This document shows, in pieces, positions 4,122 through 7,225 of a DNA stretch of 7,225 nt. Below the pieces are notes generated by a model. It did no database searches. It was not told where the DNA came from and worked only from the letters and a program-made list of their open reading frames with translations. A program made the translations under genes and the position numbers. The stretch is from Phycisphaerae bacterium. GTDB lineage: Bacteria > Planctomycetota > Phycisphaerae > UBA1845 > UTPLA1. The stretch is from the NCBI GenBank assembly GCA_016935885.1, contig JAFGQA010000024.1:1-7225 (forward strand), in the 5' to 3' direction. Every line of letters begins with the position of its first letter. Position 1 is the first letter of the stretch.

Positions 4122-5975
4122 ATGGCGGACAAGAATGGACAATACGAGCAATTGACGGCCTACCTTGACGACGAGCTGTCGGAAGCGGAGCGGGCCGAGG
4201 TGGAGCGTCTGCTGGCCGAGGACGAGGGGGCACGAGTCCTGTTGGAGGAGCTGCGGCAGACGTCGGACCTGGTACGGAGTCTGCCGCGCGGTCATGCGCC
4301 GACCAATCTGCCCGAAAGCGTGCTGGTCCGGCTGGAGCGACAGGCGTTGTTGGGTGACGCGCCGAGGTGTTCCTCGGCCGGCAGGACGAGGTCGAGGCTT
4401 CTGGGCGGATTGGCCATCGCCGCATCCGTGGTCATCGTGATCACGGCGGGTTGGCTGCTGTTTCCGGGGTTGTCGGGGGTCAGGCAGGCGCGAGAGGTGG
4501 TAACGCTGGCGGACAAGGAGGCCGTGGGCGACTCGGAGGAGGGTGACCGTGACGAGGCCAGCCGGTCCATGTCACGCCGGCTTGGCACGGTGGGAGCCGG
4601 GGAAGCCCGCGATTTGAGTGCATCTGCCGACCCGCGAGTCCGTGGCGCCACCGCCACCAGTGAGAGGCTCCAGGCTACCAGGCAAGCGGCGGTGGAGTCG
4701 GTCGAGGAGAAGGAGGAGACCGCCTTGGCGCGAGCACCCGCACTGGTGGCCAAGAAGAAGCTTGAGCGCGGAACGGAAGGCGAAACGTCCGTGGGCGTGG
4801 GCGACGAAGCTGTCAACCGTCTGATGGCGTTGGCTTACGTGGGCTCGACGACGAAGGCCGATAGCGATCAGGCGACCGAGGAGCAGGAGATGCCCGGCAG
4901 GCGCGGCGGACAACGGGCGACGAAACGGCCCGATGGAATGGAAGGCCCGCCTGTTCCTCCGGTCAGCGATGATACGGCCGGTGCCGGCTTTGAGGGCTTG
5001 CTGGCCGCAAGGGTCCTGGCTAACAGCGACTTGCGACGCGCATCGGCTGACACGTTTGCGAATCGTGTTGTGGTAGAGACGGATGCGGAGACCGGTGACA
5101 AGATCCAGGCGCACATCGGCAGATTCATGGAATCGCACGGTATTCCAGATGTCCGGTCGCGGGATCTACCGGAACCGATCAAGGCGACACAACCGTTCTA
5201 CTTGGTGAGGGAGACTGGGCCGGACAAAGAACCGTCAGAATCGGTGCCGGCGGGCGAGCTGAGAGAAGGCAAGCAGTGCGGCGTCGATGTTCTGATGAAT
5301 GTATCCCGCACGCAGGCGGCGAGCCTGATCACCGGAATGGAGAAGATCGCGCGCCAAGACGAAGCGACCGTCGCCTGGACGGCGAATGACGTCCGAGTGA
5401 CGGACGAGCATCCGGCGATGGACGTGGTCCGGCGTGTCGTGCGCGCAGACAAGCGTCTTGAACCGGTCTTGCCTCCGCCGGACAGGGGCGCCGTGCCCGC
5501 CCCCGCGGACAAGGCAGCGGAGGCTGGCGGTCTCGCCAAGGCAGGCGATGACATTGGCGAGAAGGGCGAACGCGGCCATGGACGTGCCAAGGGATCGGAG
5601 CGGGAGGCATTGGGCGCCGAGGGGCGCGCCACCGGGCCGCCTTTCGTTGGCGGGCCGACGCAGATGAGGGCCGACGAGGTCGTGGCGCTGGTCATCTCGC
5701 TGCGCAGGGTCCGGACGGATGAACGGTTTCCACCTGGGAGTCCAAACGTCACAACGCGCGCGGCCAGCCCGCGTGGTTCCGCGGACGATCAGAAACGCGC
5801 AGGGGTGGCGGTGGCTGGCCCGCAACCTGCACCTCCCAAGGCCCCAGCCGCATCTCAGCCCACGAGCCAAGGCGGCCGGCGCGGCATGGCCGGCGCGGGC
5901 CCGACCACGCAGGATGCTCGGGAGCGACCACTGCCTGACCGTCGCGGCTCTGACGAGGGGAGCGCCGGTGGCTAA
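4122..5975 (+). CDS. Membrane-anchored anti-sigma factor with long exported region
   Basis: A 617-residue protein that probably binds the adjacent sigma factor at the inner face of the membrane and releases it on an envelope signal. Residues ~1-65 are an acidic helical N-terminal domain (YEQLTAYLDDELSEAERAEV ...) typical of anti-sigma N-termini, but with no His or Cys, so the zinc-binding HX3CX2C motif of ZAS proteins is absent. Residues ~93-115 form one transmembrane helix (LLGGLAIAASVVIVITAGWL). The remainder is exported. It is mostly low-complexity and charged, rich in Ala, Gly, Glu and Pro, with a more ordered part at ~314-430 showing two beta-alpha segments (NRVVVETDAETGDKIQAHIG and CGVDVLMNVSRTQAASLITG), and a Pro/Gly/Ser-rich tail. 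ATG 4122 is chosen for the GGTGGAG site at 4111-4117; the frame is open further upstream only inside the inserted element. It overlaps rsgA by 8 nt. The pairing with the sigma factor is inferred from position. Confidence 0.85.
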   Translation: MADKNGQYEQLTAYLDDELSEAERAEVERLLAEDEGARVLLEELRQTSDLVRSLPRGHAPTNLPESVLVRLERQALLGDAPRCSSAGRTRSRLLGGLAIAASVVIVITAGWLLFPGLSGVRQAREVVTLADKEAVGDSEEGDRDEASRSMSRRLGTVGAGEARDLSASADPRVRGATATSERLQATRQAAVESVEEKEETALARAPALVAKKKLERGTEGETSVGVGDEAVNRLMALAYVGSTTKADSDQATEEQEMPGRRGGQRATKRPDGMEGPPVPPVSDDTAGAGFEGLLAARVLANSDLRRASADTFANRVVVETDAETGDKIQAHIGRFMESHGIPDVRSRDLPEPIKATQPFYLVRETGPDKEPSESVPAGELREGKQCGVDVLMNVSRTQAASLITGMEKIARQDEATVAWTANDVRVTDEHPAMDVVRRVVRADKRLEPVLPPPDRGAVPAPADKAAEAGGLAKAGDDIGEKGERGHGRAKGSEREALGAEGRATGPPFVGGPTQMRADEVVALVISLRRVRTDERFPPGSPNVTTRAASPRGSADDQKRAGVAVAGPQPAPPKAPAASQPTSQGGRRGMAGAGPTTQDARERPLPDRRGSDEGSAGG

Positions 5976-7086
5976 GAAGCGCAAGGGCTCGAAGGCCACG
6001 GGCCGCAAGGTCCGCGTGGACCTACGCAAGAACCGGGGAAAGACCGTTCGTGAGAAGGGCGAATACACGCGCCGATTTCGCGAGGAAGATATTGCGCAGG
6101 AGGACGCGAAACTGGTCGAGCACGTCCGCGCGAAGGGGGTGTTGTCGCGCAAACGCACGGTCATCCTGCAAGACGAAGATGCAAAGGATACGCGACTGCG
6201 GCGGGGCACGGTGGTGGCCGTGCGAGGGCCCGTTGCGGAGGTGGACGACGGGGCGAATTCGTGGGCGTGCACTGTCCGGCGTATGCTGCGGACGCGGCTG
6301 ATCAAGGAACGCCATCCGGTCGCGGTCGGTGACGTGGTGGGCTTCCTGCCGGAGGGCGTGATCGAGGAGGTGGCCGATCGCAAGACGATGCTCGTGCGCC
6401 AGTATGAGCAGCGAGTGCAGGTTGTCGCGGCGAACGTGGACCTTGCGGTGATCGTGGTCGCGGCAGACGAACCGACGTTGAGACCACATTTGATCGATCG
6501 GTACCTCGTGGCGGCTCACCAGGGGGGGATGTGCCCGGCGATCTGCATAAACAAGATGGACCTCGATGTCGACGGCGCGGCGGCGGCGGTGGCGAAGCGA
6601 TATGAGCGGTTGGGCTACCGGTCGCTGCTGACCTGTGCGATCGACGGGCGGGGGCTTGACTCGATGCGGGAACTGCTGAGTAATCAGACGTCGGTCTTGA
6701 TCGGTCCCAGCGGTGCCGGCAAGAGCTCGCTGCTGAATGGGCTGGATCCGGACCTGTCGCTGCGGGTGGGGACATTGACCGACCTGCGGCGCGGCCGGCA
6801 CACGACGACCACGGCACGCCTGCTGCGGTGGGCGTTCGGCGGATATGTGGTGGACACGCCCGGGCTGCGGCAATTCGAGCCGGCGGACGTCGAGCCCGAG
6901 GAGCTCGAGGCCTACTTCGTTGAGTTCGTAGACCTGATCCACGCGTGTCACTTTCCGGATTGCTCGCACACGCACGAGGCGGATTGCGCCGTCAAGGCGG
7001 CGGTCAAGGCCGGACAGGTCGCGAGCGAGCGATACGAGAGCTATTGCAGAATGTATGATGAATGCACGGCGAAGCGGGAGTATTAA
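5968..7086 (+). CDS. rsgA: Small ribosomal subunit biogenesis GTPase RsgA
   Basis: A 372-residue circularly permuted GTPase that checks late 30S subunit maturation near the decoding centre. Order of parts: a Lys/Arg-rich N-terminal extension (~1-40); a linker with LSRKRTVI; an OB-fold domain (~68-125); then the permuted G domain with NKMD (195-198, G4), GPSGAGKSS (246-254, P-loop), RGRHTTTT (275-282, switch) and DTPG (296-299, G3). The C-terminal zinc finger has C327, C332, H334 and C340 (CX4CXHX5C), as in other RsgA proteins. It is longer than E. coli (~350) or B. subtilis (~298) RsgA because of the basic N-terminus. The GTG at 5968 is the start: GAGGGGAG (5955-5962) lies 5 nt upstream, and the conserved basic N-terminus begins there. 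The frame is open back to 5719, but inside the anti-sigma gene. The 8-nt overlap with the anti-sigma stop suggests translational coupling. Confidence 0.97.
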   Translation: MAKKRKGSKATGRKVRVDLRKNRGKTVREKGEYTRRFREEDIAQEDAKLVEHVRAKGVLSRKRTVILQDEDAKDTRLRRGTVVAVRGPVAEVDDGANSWACTVRRMLRTRLIKERHPVAVGDVVGFLPEGVIEEVADRKTMLVRQYEQRVQVVAANVDLAVIVVAADEPTLRPHLIDRYLVAAHQGGMCPAICINKMDLDVDGAAAAVAKRYERLGYRSLLTCAIDGRGLDSMRELLSNQTSVLIGPSGAGKSSLLNGLDPDLSLRVGTLTDLRRGRHTTTTARLLRWAFGGYVVDTPGLRQFEPADVEPEELEAYFVEFVDLIHACHFPDCSHTHEADCAVKAAVKAGQVASERYESYCRMYDECTAKREY

Positions 7087-7124
7087 GAGGGTCGTTTCAA
7101 GGGTTGAGGGTACAGAATCAGCGA

Positions 7125-7198
7125 CCACCGGCAGAGCTGGTGGTATGAGGAAGGCCCCTGAAAGGGGCCAGCGGTCGAACCCGCCCCGAAGGGGGCGG
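7125..7198 (+). terminator. Cluster of three GC-rich hairpins after rsgA
   Basis: Three successive stems: CCACCGGC/GCTGGTGG (7125-7143, one G-T pair), GGCCCCT/AGGGGCC (7153-7169, loop GAA) and CCGCCCC/GGGGCGG (7181-7198, loop GAAG). None is followed by a T tract. The position, 38 nt after the last gene of the unit, suits a U-less terminator or an mRNA 3'-end stabiliser. The final bases (7199-7225) show nothing recognisable. Confidence 0.45.
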
Positions 7199-7225
7199 AG
7201 GATCGTTGCCACGGGTGGAGCGAAG

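Noticed and set aside
5235..7212. Long minus-strand open frames opposite the anti-sigma and rsgA genes (up to 396 codons)
   Set aside because: They lie antisense to clearly identified genes and reflect high GC at third codon positions.
7204..7216. Second copy of the MITE-like element end (shared TTGCCACGGG)
   Set aside because: Only 10 bases match and the window ends before any partner repeat could be seen.

Overview
The window is GC-rich bacterial DNA. It most resembles a member of the Planctomycetota, probably an uncultured Phycisphaerae-like lineage. The reasons are the ECF sigma/anti-sigma pair with a long disordered exported tail, the planctomycete-style short dispersed repeats carrying hairpins in intergenic DNA, and long non-coding gaps between real genes. 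This is an inference from style, because no rRNA or other phylogenetic marker was available to compare. All intact genes lie on the + strand, and most long minus-strand open frames are GC shadows.

Layout. Positions 1-246 hold two copies of a 128-bp-period tandem repeat, each folding into three strong hairpins. A possible leaderless promoter (371-399) leads into a small radical SAM enzyme (407-1120) with an unusual CX4CX2C cluster motif. Positions 1121-1671 are non-coding: a bipartite hairpin, a ~125-bp dispersed repeat (copy A) bracketed by 20-bp direct repeats, and a good sigma-70-type promoter. An OmpA-domain lipoprotein follows (1672-2541). Positions 2542-3344 are non-coding or decayed. 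They contain an inverted copy of the same dispersed repeat (copy B), which abuts the broken 5' end of a minus-strand IS110-family transposase whose leader could have carried a bridge RNA.

Positions 3345-7086 look like one transcription unit: an ECF sigma factor, its membrane anti-sigma factor with a long exported region, and the ribosome-assembly GTPase RsgA, whose start overlaps the anti-sigma stop by 8 nt. The window ends in three GC-rich hairpins that may end transcription.

The most striking observation is at 4002-4100. A 99-bp element with 15-bp terminal inverted repeats sits exactly between the sigma-factor stop codon and the anti-sigma gene, flanked by ATAG on both sides. Removing the element and one ATAG copy leaves the sigma stop followed 17 nt later by the anti-sigma ATG, a normal operon junction. 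This fits a MITE-like insertion, which also inserts a three-way-junction RNA between the two regulatory genes.
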